Positions 1 to 6,562 of a DNA stretch of 18,130 bases are shown in pieces. Position 1 is the stretch's first letter, and each line of letters begins with the position of its first letter. The stretch is from JADKIH01 sp031427625. Its GTDB lineage: Bacteria > Bacteroidota > Bacteroidia > AKYH767-A > 2013-40CM-41-45. The stretch lies in assembly GCA_031427625.1 (NCBI GenBank), contig JANPNV010000113.1, positions 1 through 18,130 of the forward strand. The letters run 5' to 3'. The translations under genes were made by a program, and so were the position numbers. Below the pieces are notes generated by a model, which saw only the letters and a program-made list of their open reading frames with translations, searched no databases and was not told the DNA's origin.

Positions 1-347
1 GGAATTATCAAGTCTTAATTACTACTGGTCAATTCTTTGGCGAAGGAACCGATTTAAAAAATGCTAATTGCCTCTTTCTTGTCTACCCGTTTTCTTTTGA
101 AGGTAAATTGGTTCAATACATCGGAAGGGTGCAGCGCTCGGTAATAACTCCGACTATTTATGATTACCATGATATAAAGATTGATTATCTAAATAAGATG
201 TTCCTGAAAAGAAATACTTATTACAGAAAAATAGATATGCAGGCGTCTTTGTTTGATGATCCTGTCGAAGAAGTGAGTTATTCAAAAAGCAATTTCATAA
301 TTGATAAGAAAATTAAAATTCTATTAGAGGCTCTTGAGTTTCGTTAA
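1..347 (+). CDS. SF2 helicase, C-terminal fragment (5' end outside window)
   Basis: The open frame enters from the left edge (first full codon at 3) and gives 114 residues. Seen: a motif V-like TTGQFFGEGTDL (residues 7-18) and a motif VI QYIGRVQR (38-45) fitting QxxGRxxR, whose arginines form the ATP-sensing finger of superfamily II helicases. Next comes TIYDYHDI and a run with KMFLKRNTYYRK. This order (GEG.D, QY.GR..R, YDY.D, M..KR...Y) is what I know from the C-termini of bacterial DEAD/DEAH helicases in restriction- and conflict-type proteins, including the helicase part of TOTE primase-helicases. It would hydrolyse ATP to translocate on nucleic acid in the cytoplasm. The N-terminal half and any nuclease or primase domain lie outside the window, so the exact system is unknown. 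The next gene follows 33 bp downstream on the same strand. Confidence 0.85.
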   Translation, partial: NYQVLITTGQFFGEGTDLKNANCLFLVYPFSFEGKLVQYIGRVQRSVITPTIYDYHDIKIDYLNKMFLKRNTYYRKIDMQASLFDDPVEEVSYSKSNFIIDKKIKILLEALEFR

Positions 348-380
348 GGAAGTATTGTATTCAAATATAATATTCTGGAG

Positions 381-764
381 ATGAACATCGAGCTTGAATT
401 TGATATTAAGAATTCTGAGATAAGGCCAGAATTTGAAGTTTTGAAGACGTATTTTTCGAAGTCGCTTTCAATGAATAACGTAACAGTCCATATTTTTGCA
501 GAGTTTGAAAATGGGAAATTAATTTCACAGTTAGCAACTTCTGAAGATGTAGAGAAAATAAACCGAGAAATAATTGAAAGTGTAAAGTTTAAATTTATCA
601 ATAAGAATTTCATAAGTAAAACAATGGTTGATGAGTTAGGGAATTTGCTTGATATATCACAATTGCAAATCAATGGTGAAAGGAAGAATAATCTATATGA
701 TTCAGGTGAAGATTTATTAGGTGACGTTTTAAAAATAAGAATTATAAACACTACAAAAACATAA
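381..764 (+). CDS. Unrecognised protein, N-terminal part of a probably frameshifted gene
   Basis: ATG start at 381, 33 bp after the helicase stop, so probably the same operon. The 127-residue product is acidic and lysine-rich, with no signal peptide or membrane segment, and I do not recognise a family. The last residues after about 118 (IRIINTTKT) look like out-of-frame translation. If one base is re-read in the A5 run at 731-735 (a -1 shift), the protein continues as DVLKNKNYKHYKNIRYLVENHARN and joins smoothly to the next ORF, giving one protein of about 238 residues. I therefore take 381-1096 as a single gene whose frame is broken by one missing A. The frame join is seen; the single-gene reading is inference from the continuity. 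Confidence 0.6.
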   Translation: MNIELEFDIKNSEIRPEFEVLKTYFSKSLSMNNVTVHIFAEFENGKLISQLATSEDVEKINREIIESVKFKFINKNFISKTMVDELGNLLDISQLQINGERKNNLYDSGEDLLGDVLKIRIINTTKT

Positions 765-769
765 GGTAT

Positions 770-1096
770 TTGGTGGAAAATCATGCAAGAAATATTTTAA
801 AACTCAGGTTTGTCCTTCAGCCTTTTTCATTTTTGTTTCTACTGACGGGCAAGGAAGGGTTTCATATTATACTTGAAACATTGGACACTGAAGAAGCTAA
901 ATATATCTGGCATTACGATAATCAGAAACAAACACTGCCTGAAAAATTAAAACAGATTAACCAATATTTGAATATTATTAGAAACAAGGGAAGGCAATTA
1001 TTTCTTGAAAATCCACCGGAGAATTTCAGCCGCATAGTTCATGATTATACTGATGAAAGAAAGGGATTTATTATTTGGAAGAATTCATTGGAATAG
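770..1096 (+). CDS. Unrecognised protein, C-terminal part of the same probably frameshifted gene
   Basis: As an independent gene it would need a TTG (770) or GTG (773) start, 6-9 bp after the upstream stop. The frame is open upstream to a TGA at 722-724 and encodes plausible protein sequence (KNYKHYKNIRYLVENHARN) across the end of the upstream ORF, so it is more likely the C-terminal half of a 238-residue protein. Visible features: a hydrophobic stretch (FVLQPFSFLFLLTG), an acidic LDTEEAKYIWHYD segment, an amphipathic helix around QINQYLNIIRNKGRQ, and a conserved-looking tail (NFSRIVHDYTDERKGFIIW). No catalytic motif is recognised. The position directly after a helicase gene inside a tRNA-bounded island suggests an accessory role to that helicase, which is inference only. 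Confidence 0.6.
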   Translation: MVENHARNILKLRFVLQPFSFLFLLTGKEGFHIILETLDTEEAKYIWHYDNQKQTLPEKLKQINQYLNIIRNKGRQLFLENPPENFSRIVHDYTDERKGFIIWKNSLE

Positions 1097-1144
1097 CGCC
1101 TTGTTTAAAAAACAATATTACTGCCTGTCAATTTTATAGATTCA

Positions 1145-1227
1145 GGTGCGCGCTTTTGGTGCGCGATAAGGGTACCCTTTTGCTTCCTTTTGTTCCCTTT
1201 TGTTGCGAAATGTTGCATTTTGCAACA
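1145..1227. repeat. Array of phased short repeats and palindromes beside the tRNA scar
   Basis: Seen directly: GGTGCGCG twice (1145-1152, 1158-1165), also forming a hairpin CGCGC/GCGCG (1149-1153 with 1161-1165); a perfect 12-bp palindrome AAGGGTACCCTT (1168-1179); CCTTTTG three times at exactly 10-bp spacing (1176, 1186, 1196); TGTTGC twice at the same 10-bp phase (1201, 1211); and a perfect inverted repeat TGTTGCA-TTT-TGCAACA (1211-1227). Ten-bp phasing puts the copies on one face of the helix. Lying 10 bp before the tRNA-Leu fragment, the array suits arm-type integrase sites or excisionase sites of an integrated element. That role is inference. Confidence 0.6.
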
Positions 1228-1237
1228 TAAAGTAGTA

Positions 1238-1290
1238 CTTAAAATCCTGTTCCCGTAGAGGGAGTACGAGTTCGATTCTCGTCCCGGGTA
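1238..1290 (+). other. 3' fragment of a tRNA-Leu(UAA) gene, likely att scar of an integrated island
   Basis: The sequence matches a class II tRNA from the anticodon loop to the discriminator base: loop CTTAAAA (1238-1244) with anticodon TAA (1240-1242), 3' anticodon stem TCCTG (1245-1249), a long variable arm with CCC (1252-1254) pairing GGG (1260-1262), T stem ACGAG (1266-1270), T loop TTCGATT (1271-1277), stem CTCGT (1278-1282), 3' acceptor strand CCCGGGT (1283-1289) and A73 (1290). No CCA is encoded. The expected ACCCGGG, D arm and CAGGA are absent upstream, so this is not a working gene. Tyrosine integrases commonly use tRNA 3' halves as attachment sites and leave such a displaced copy; the intact gene should lie to the left at the far end of the island. 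Confidence 0.8.
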
Positions 1291-1297
1291 CGCACTG

Positions 1298-1349
1298 CAG
1301 TGTGAGTGAACAGAGTGAGTGAACAGTAGCTTTCTGCTCACTCGCACTG
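1298..1349. repeat. Imperfect inverted repeat with nested direct repeat
   Basis: CAGTGTGAGTGAACAG (1298-1313) is complementary at 14 of 16 positions to CTGCTCACTCGCACTG (1334-1349), giving a long hairpin with a 20-nt spacer. Inside it GTGAGTGAACAG occurs twice with a 13-bp period (1302-1313, 1315-1326), and a 10-bp palindrome CACTGCAGTG sits at 1293-1302. It begins 8 bp beyond the tRNA fragment. No gene is seen on either strand. It may be a transcript hairpin or part of a repeat family spreading from the tRNA site. Confidence 0.6.
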
Positions 1350-1512
1350 TTTCTGAAACTCAGACAGCGACTCAGACTAACACTAAATCCTTTCCTTAAT
1401 CTTTCTGCTCACTCGCACTGTTCACTCAAATATAAACAGCGACTCAGACTTATACTAAATCCTTTCCTCAATCTTTCAGCTCACTCGCACAGTTGCTCAG
1501 ACGCACACTATC
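1331..1512. repeat. 71-72 bp imperfect tandem repeat, about 2.5 copies
   Basis: Copy 1 (1331-1401) and copy 2 (1402-1473) share TTTCTGCTCACTCGCACTGT, then CAGCGACTCAGACT and CTAAATCCTTTCCT in register. Copy 3 (1474-1512) keeps only the first part (TTTCAGCTCACTCGCACAGT) and decays. The units are non-coding and rich in CTCA/CTCAGAC words. There is no repeat-spacer alternation, so it is not a CRISPR. Function unknown. Confidence 0.75.
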
Positions 1513-1848
1513 TTTTTCTCAAAATCCGTGAACTTAACAATCAAATATTTTTCCTGTTTTATGTTTTCTCAAAAAAACAGTTTAGAAGTGCATAAGCTTT
1601 TATAGAAATTAAATCCGCTGTCGAGGATTCTCATTCATCTTCTGTAAAAAAATAAATCACTCACTTCAAAGAATTTAGAAATTCCTCGAAACAATAACTT
1701 TTTTATAAAAGTGGCAGGTGTGTGATTCCTGCACAACGAGAGTCACGGGTAGAGAGCCATTCCGACTTTGAATGCTCATAAAGACTATGCATTTATTAGT
1801 TACATTTGCTACCCTGCATTAATGCAACAAAGCACCCTCCCCAATAAA
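1513..1848. other. AT-rich intergenic stretch before the surface-protein gene
   Basis: No ORF with convincing composition and no RNA gene is recognised. The one clear structure is a hairpin ACTTTT-TTAT-AAAAGT at 1697-1712. The last part (1768-1848) is open in the frame of the downstream gene, but only from a TTG codon, and does not look like a signal peptide. The promoter of the downstream gene should be here, but I see no clear Bacteroidota -33/-7 pair. Confidence 0.4.
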
Positions 1849-4113
1849 ATGAGACCCCATATTCTTTTCTTGCTTTGCTTATTTATTCCTGTAAAAGGGT
1901 TTTCTCAGCTTGTTATTGCTAATAATTCATCTGCTGTTTCATTGGCACATGCTATCGTTGGGAGCGGAATCACTGTCAGTAATGCAACAATAGATTGCGG
2001 AGGGAATTCAACGGCAACATTTACTTATACCGGGACTAGTCTCGGAGTGCCGAATGGTGTTTTATTGACCAGCGGAAATGCTTCTGATGTTGCAAACCCG
2101 GGAACGTATTTCAGCAGTATTCAAAATGGAAATAATTTAAGCGACCCGGATGTAATTGCAATAAGTTCGCAGGCACGCTACGATGTATGTTTGCTTGAAT
2201 TTGATTTTATTCCGGTTTGTGATACACTTCACATTACGTATGTTTTCGGTTCGGAAGAATATCCGCAGTACATCAATCAATACAACGATGTTTTTGCAAT
2301 GTTTCTCACAGGTCCGAATCCGGCAGGAGGGAATTACTCATCTCACAACATTGCAACATTGCCCAATGGTACAACACCTGTTTCTATATTCACTGTAAAT
2401 GGCGGATGGCCGATTGGCTCCGGCGCTTCTAACCCCGCCTATTATATAGACAATTACTCAAATCCGAATAACGACATTGCTTATGATGGATATACTATTC
2501 CAATTACTTCTATCGTTGCCGTTACACCTTGTGTATCATATCATCTGAAGATTGCAATTGTAGATGCTGGAAATGGGAGATATGACTCAGGAGTTTTCAT
2601 ACAGGGAAATACTTTTACCTGTACCACTGCACCAAATTCAACAATCTCTGCAACAGACGCATGCATTAATAATGGAACAGCAGCGGTTATGGTGAGTAAT
2701 TATTCCGGACCATCAAGTTATTTATGGTTTCCCGGAGGACAAACTACTTCTGCAATCACAAATTTAATTCCTGGAAATTATTCATGTCAGATTACATATC
2801 CGGGATTATGCACCATTGACAGTTTAACGGTCACTGTAAATGATGCGCATCCAACTGTTACTCCGGTGCAGGTAGCAACAATTTGCATCGGACAAACAGT
2901 TTCATTGACTGCTAACACATCAGGAGGAGCACCGGCTTATAATTATTCATGGTCAACAGGCGGTATCTCTGTGAATTCAACTGTGAGCCCTGCTGTAAAT
3001 ACTACATACTCCGTAATAGCAACCGATGCGAATGGATGCAGTTCGTTACCTGAAAATCTTTTAATAAATGTAAATCTGCCATTGACAATTCAGACTACGA
3101 ATCCACTATCAATTTGTGAATCTTCATCAACAACACTTTCAGCAATTGCGAGTGGCGGCAGTGGAAATTACAGTTACTTATGGTCGCCATCCTTCGGTCT
3201 TAGCGACTCAATAATTTCTAATCCTGTTGCGGCTCCGACTTTAATAACCCTTTACACAGTGACAGTATCGGATAATTGCGGTTCACCTGCGACCACTTCT
3301 TCAGTTACTGTTACTGTCGAACCACAACCACTTCCATTGATTTCTGCAAATGTTTTATCGGGTTGTGTTCCACTTTGTGTGGCGTTTTCTGACAACTCAC
3401 AATTCTCCTGTTCGACGGCGACCTGGACATTTGGTGATGGTACAGATACAACTTCTTGCAACAATGCAATGCATTGTTTTATTAAACCCGGGACTTATAC
3501 TGTTACTAATACCGTTACAAGTACTGCAGGTTGTACAGGATCCATAACGAGGAGTGATTACATAACTGTATTTCCCCAGCCTGATCCTTCATTTACATAT
3601 TTTCCGGATCCGGTTTTAATCGTTGATCCTGCAGTAAGTTTTTCAGATCACACAACTGATGCCGTTTCATGGCAATGGTCATTTGGTGACTATATAAATG
3701 ATACATCAACAGTGAAAAATCCACAGCATGTCTATGCAGATACGGGTTGTTATAATATCCAACTGATCGTAAAAAATATTTATGGTTGCGCCGCCACATT
3801 AAATTCTGAATTATGCGTTGAATTTGAATTTGAATTCTATGCACCAAATGCTTTTACACCAAACAATGATGGAATCAATGACGTCTTTCTCCCGCAAGGC
3901 ACGGGAATAAACGAAAGCGACTATGAATTTTTAATATTTGATCGTTGGGGAAGAGAAATTTTCAAGACAACAAAATGGGGCGAAGGCTGGAATGGAAAAA
4001 TGCTCGACGGATCAAAGAAGGCACAGGAAGACACATATGTTTGGCTGGTAAAGATGTATGACTTGCAGCATAATTTTCATCAATTTGCCGGGAGGGTGAG
4101 TTTGATTTATTAA
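1849..4113 (+). CDS. T9SS type B-sorted surface protein with choice-of-anchor L, Ig-like and PKD domains
   Basis: 754 residues from the ATG at 1849. I chose this start because it opens directly on a signal peptide (MRPHILFLLC... ending GFSQ at about residue 20); an ATG at 1822 adds nine residues and is possible, the TTG at 1768 is unlikely. Order: choice-of-anchor L domain, about 35-260 (YVFGSEEYPQY, NDVFAMFLTGP, LKIAIVDAGNGRYDSGVF); three Ig/SprB-like modules, about 265-492; two PKD domains (WTFGDGT near 526, WQWSFGDY near 608); and a C-terminal gliding-motility-type sorting domain, about 663-754 (APNAFTPNNDGIND, FDRWGREIF, WNGK, TYVWLVKMYD). That tail is the known type B signal for export through the T9SS and attachment at the cell surface. 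A role in adhesion is inferred from the modules. Monocistronic, converging on the minus-strand HIRAN gene. Confidence 0.93.
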   Translation: MRPHILFLLCLFIPVKGFSQLVIANNSSAVSLAHAIVGSGITVSNATIDCGGNSTATFTYTGTSLGVPNGVLLTSGNASDVANPGTYFSSIQNGNNLSDPDVIAISSQARYDVCLLEFDFIPVCDTLHITYVFGSEEYPQYINQYNDVFAMFLTGPNPAGGNYSSHNIATLPNGTTPVSIFTVNGGWPIGSGASNPAYYIDNYSNPNNDIAYDGYTIPITSIVAVTPCVSYHLKIAIVDAGNGRYDSGVFIQGNTFTCTTAPNSTISATDACINNGTAAVMVSNYSGPSSYLWFPGGQTTSAITNLIPGNYSCQITYPGLCTIDSLTVTVNDAHPTVTPVQVATICIGQTVSLTANTSGGAPAYNYSWSTGGISVNSTVSPAVNTTYSVIATDANGCSSLPENLLINVNLPLTIQTTNPLSICESSSTTLSAIASGGSGNYSYLWSPSFGLSDSIISNPVAAPTLITLYTVTVSDNCGSPATTSSVTVTVEPQPLPLISANVLSGCVPLCVAFSDNSQFSCSTATWTFGDGTDTTSCNNAMHCFIKPGTYTVTNTVTSTAGCTGSITRSDYITVFPQPDPSFTYFPDPVLIVDPAVSFSDHTTDAVSWQWSFGDYINDTSTVKNPQHVYADTGCYNIQLIVKNIYGCAATLNSELCVEFEFEFYAPNAFTPNNDGINDVFLPQGTGINESDYEFLIFDRWGREIFKTTKWGEGWNGKMLDGSKKAQEDTYVWLVKMYDLQHNFHQFAGRVSLIY

Positions 4114-4227
4114 GACATATATAATTGTTTACGTCAAAATTAATGATGGCGAAAAAACTGACCGATATAAAATAGTTGTAAAAGATTGAGTTGAGCATTG
4201 ATGAGTGAAATATGAAATTTAAATCCT

Positions 4228-4614
4228 TCACCCATCTACTAGCCAAACCACCAACTCCAGTTTCAACCACTCTTCAACCCATAGCTTTGATCTCAGTACA
4301 GCAAAGATCATCTTGCCGGCATCTAAAAGACGAGCGATAGTTTCGTTTTTTGAACGTGGGAGGTAGCCAAGCTTTTCTCGGCTCGATGTGTAAATAGCAA
4401 CGGCAAAATTGTCATGCTTGTTTTCCGATTCACGGATAAGCAGGAAGCGGTCGTTCAAATTCAACTGTGGCTCGATTGCTTCAAGATTCTGGTACGAAGT
4501 GCCCGCCACCTGGCATTCAAGAACGATCAGCTCCCGTGCAAATGGCAATAGTGATCCTGTTCCTTGTACCAGTGTAAGAAGCGCGGGATTTATTTTTATT
4601 AAATCGGTACTCAT
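4228..4614 (-). CDS. Stand-alone HIRAN-domain protein
   Basis: 128 residues, with a HIRAN domain filling about 33-125: VAGTSY (36-41), LNLNDRFLLIRE with NKHDNFAVAIY (51-75), KLGYLP (81-86) and ETIARLLDAGK (91-101). HIRAN domains, best known from the N-terminus of HLTF/Rad5-type helicases, bind single-stranded or 3' DNA ends; here the domain has no attached helicase or nuclease. The short N-terminal 30 residues are hydrophobic-leaning but not a clear signal peptide. The ATG overlaps the stop of the J-domain gene by 4 bp (ATGA), so the two are translationally coupled and probably work together. Function beyond nucleic-acid binding is unknown. Confidence 0.85.
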   Translation of the reverse strand: MSTDLIKINPALLTLVQGTGSLLPFARELIVLECQVAGTSYQNLEAIEPQLNLNDRFLLIRESENKHDNFAVAIYTSSREKLGYLPRSKNETIARLLDAGKMIFAVLRSKLWVEEWLKLELVVWLVDG

Positions 4615-5252
4615 ATACCCGTTCCGATTAAAAGAATTTCAATCGCTTTTTCATAAGCAGTCCTTTCCTCCAATGCTTTCGAAATCGCATTCAGACTATC
4701 ATTGTTTTCTGCGTCTATCCATAAAGTATCTTTTAATCGTTCACTGTAAGTAATAGGAAAATTGGTTTTGATATGTTCAATTTCTTTAATCAGCTGAGAG
4801 ATTCTGGAAGATAAAATTTCATTACGCCTTTTTAATTCTTGTACTAATGTTGGAGTTGAATCTGTAGTAGTCTCATGCAATGACAAAATTTCCAACAATT
4901 TCATTTGATTTAAATCACCTTGCTGATAGCACTCTGAAACTTTCAACCACAACATTTTCATTGTTTCGCTAGAATCCGGATTTAAATCTGGATGAAGCTT
5001 TCGAGCAAGTTTATAATAAATATTTTTAAGTTCGATGGCTTCTTCGATTTTCATTATAGGGAGACTAATAAATCGTATTGCCTTGTCTAATTTTTTCGAT
5101 TCTTCTTCCAGATTTTTTCTCTGCGCCTGCATTTCTTTTTCGAGCAATATATCAATAGCCTCGGGTACGATTTCGCTTTGTCTGTTGATACAAGACTGAA
5201 TGAGTTCCATTTTTCTTTTTAACCGATATACCTCAATACGACTTTCCAGCAA
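4611..5252 (-). CDS. J-domain (DnaJ-like) protein, main part of a frameshifted gene
   Basis: The longest frame gives 213 residues from a TTG at 5250-5252, but the frame is open further upstream with convincing coiled-coil sequence (LLHQALPELQAIYLSKVGKL) and joins the ATG-started ORF 5219-5428 if one A is added to the A7 run (5325-5331 on this strand). The intact product would be 272 residues. Seen: a coiled-coil N-terminal half rich in E, K and L; a J-domain-like helix pair with the HPD motif (KLARKLHPDLNP, residues 87-89 of this piece, about 146-148 of the full protein) followed by MLWLKVSECYQQGDL; then a second coiled coil. J domains stimulate the ATPase of Hsp70 (DnaK). No glycine/phenylalanine or zinc-finger region, so it is not a canonical DnaJ. 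It overlaps the HIRAN gene by 4 bp and likely delivers DnaK to that partner or its target (inference). Confidence 0.75.
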   Translation of the reverse strand: MLESRIEVYRLKRKMELIQSCINRQSEIVPEAIDILLEKEMQAQRKNLEEESKKLDKAIRFISLPIMKIEEAIELKNIYYKLARKLHPDLNPDSSETMKMLWLKVSECYQQGDLNQMKLLEILSLHETTTDSTPTLVQELKRRNEILSSRISQLIKEIEHIKTNFPITYSERLKDTLWIDAENNDSLNAISKALEERTAYEKAIEILLIGTGI

Positions 5253-5428
5253 TTCAAGTTTGAGTTTGCCAACCTTCGATAAGTAAATCGCCTGAAGTTC
5301 GGGTAATGCCTGATGCAGCAGATATTTTTTTCCACTTCAGTCTGTAAAAGAGATTCGCGTAACATTTCGTAGTTCTTCAATGTACTTGAATATTCCGGTG
5401 TTAGAGATATTTCGTCTGTGTTATTCAT
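5219..5428 (-). pseudogene. N-terminal piece of the frameshifted J-domain gene
   Basis: ATG at 5428 gives MNNTDEISLT and a helical stretch to EVEK (residue 34), after which the translated residues (ICCIRHYPNFRRF...) are cysteine- and arginine-rich and unlike the rest. In the other frame the same DNA reads KYLLHQALPELQAIYLSK and continues into the J-domain frame. The switch point is the A7 run read at 5331-5325; one more A restores a single 272-residue ORF from 5428 to 4611. Either the gene is broken, the base was lost in sequencing, or polymerase slippage on the A-run makes some full-length protein. Confidence 0.7.
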
Positions 5429-5776
5429 TAAATAGTTTGTAATTATTTAGTATAAATGTAATTATTTTCCGTCAGTTTCTATTTACTATTAAATTGGTAA
5501 CTCACGGCATTATATTTTATGAAATTGATTCAACAAAGTCCTAGGAGTACGAATAGCTTAATTGATATGATGGATTGTAATTCGCGCCATATTATATTGG
5601 AATGGTGTGAAGAAAAATTAATTTTTTGGATAAATTTGTTTTACCTACTGAACATTTAAAAAGAAAAACATTGTTGATTACAATATTAAATTTGGCTGAA
5701 TATTGATTGAAATGATTATTGACTATTTCTACTTAGTTTCTTTAATCAAAAATTAGTTCTATATTCAGTTCCTCTT
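5429..5776. other. AT-rich divergent intergenic region
   Basis: Separates the J/HIRAN operon (leftward) from the nuclease gene (rightward), so promoters for both should lie here. TAAATTTG words matching the Bacteroidota -7 consensus TAnnTTTG occur at 5631-5638 and 5687-5694, but neither has a -33 TTTG at the usual spacing. No ORF or RNA gene seen. Confidence 0.35.
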
Positions 5777-6562
5777 ATGAAAAGATCGCTCTTTTTTATT
5801 TTTATTCAAATTGTTATGCTTAGTGTGCCCCGGTTTGTTTTCGCATGGGGTAGAGGTGGGCATGAAATAGTGGCCGAAATTGCCTTTCATTACCTGGATG
5901 ATGCCACCAAAGATAGAGTGCAGCATTACTTAAAGAAGATGAGTATTGAAGATGCAGCTAATTGGATGGATGACATGCGCTCAAATACGTTTTATGATTA
6001 TATGAAGCCCTGGCATTATCTTAATATTGAGAAGGATTCAGTTTATACACCCAATGCAAAGGAGAGAGATATTTTAATAATACTAAATTCTGCCATATTC
6101 GAATTGATGCATAAGGATTCGCTGAAACTCAAAGATAAAGGTGTAAGATTTGATTTATACCTTCTTTTTCATCTTATGGGAGATATGCATCAACCATTAC
6201 ATGTGGGTTACGGATCTGATAAAGGTGGTAACACCATTGATGTATCCTATATATATAAAGTTTACCATACAAATTTGCATAAGGTCTGGGACTTTGAAAT
6301 TATAGATTCGAAAAAAATAACTTTGGATGATTGTTTGAAACTACACGACTGTCTGACAACGGAAGATATCGTAAACATCGAAAAAATAAAGCCCATGGAC
6401 TGGATGATACAATCACGCGCCCTACTTGATTCTGTCTATGACTTCCGGGATAATTTTATTGAACAGTCATATGTGGACAGGAATGCAATTGTAATTGAAA
6501 GACAATTGCTCTATGCCGGACTTCGTTTGGCATCAGTACTTAAACAAGCATTTAAAGAGTAG
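5777..6562 (+). CDS. Exported S1/P1-family zinc nuclease
   Basis: 261 residues. All nine zinc-ligand positions of the S1/P1 family are visible with the right spacing: W24 and H29 (WGRGGH), D65/D66, H80 (PWHY), H132, D136 and H142 (HLMGDMHQPLH), H168 and D172 (HKVWD). A signal peptide (residues 1-23, ending VFA) would be cut just before W24, leaving the tryptophan as the new N-terminus, which the family needs because its amino group binds zinc. The enzyme class cleaves single-stranded RNA and DNA and removes 3' phosphates from nucleotides. It would act in the periplasm or outside the cell, probably scavenging nucleotides or phosphate. Length fits bacterial members. It ends one base before the stop of the convergent OB-fold gene. 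Confidence 0.93.
   Translation: MKRSLFFIFIQIVMLSVPRFVFAWGRGGHEIVAEIAFHYLDDATKDRVQHYLKKMSIEDAANWMDDMRSNTFYDYMKPWHYLNIEKDSVYTPNAKERDILIILNSAIFELMHKDSLKLKDKGVRFDLYLLFHLMGDMHQPLHVGYGSDKGGNTIDVSYIYKVYHTNLHKVWDFEIIDSKKITLDDCLKLHDCLTTEDIVNIEKIKPMDWMIQSRALLDSVYDFRDNFIEQSYVDRNAIVIERQLLYAGLRLASVLKQAFKE

Noticed and set aside
344..784. 146-residue minus-strand ORF
   Set aside because: Antisense shadow of the 381-764 frame, with low-complexity I/L/S/F-rich translation.
1160..1290. A complete tRNA gene ending at 1290
   Set aside because: No 5' acceptor ACCCGGG, no D arm and no 5' anticodon stem CAGGA upstream, so only the 3' part is present.
1105..1347. 80-residue minus-strand ORF across the tRNA fragment and repeats
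   Set aside because: It overlaps the tRNA remnant and the phased repeats, and its translation (serine/histidine/arginine-rich) has no protein-like pattern.
1331..1512. CRISPR array
   Set aside because: The 71-72 bp units are contiguous and similar along their length; there are no uniform short repeats separated by unique spacers and no cas genes.
1768..1848. Upstream TTG start for the surface protein
   Set aside because: The added 27 residues precede a perfect signal peptide and would bury it; ATG 1849 (or 1822) is better.
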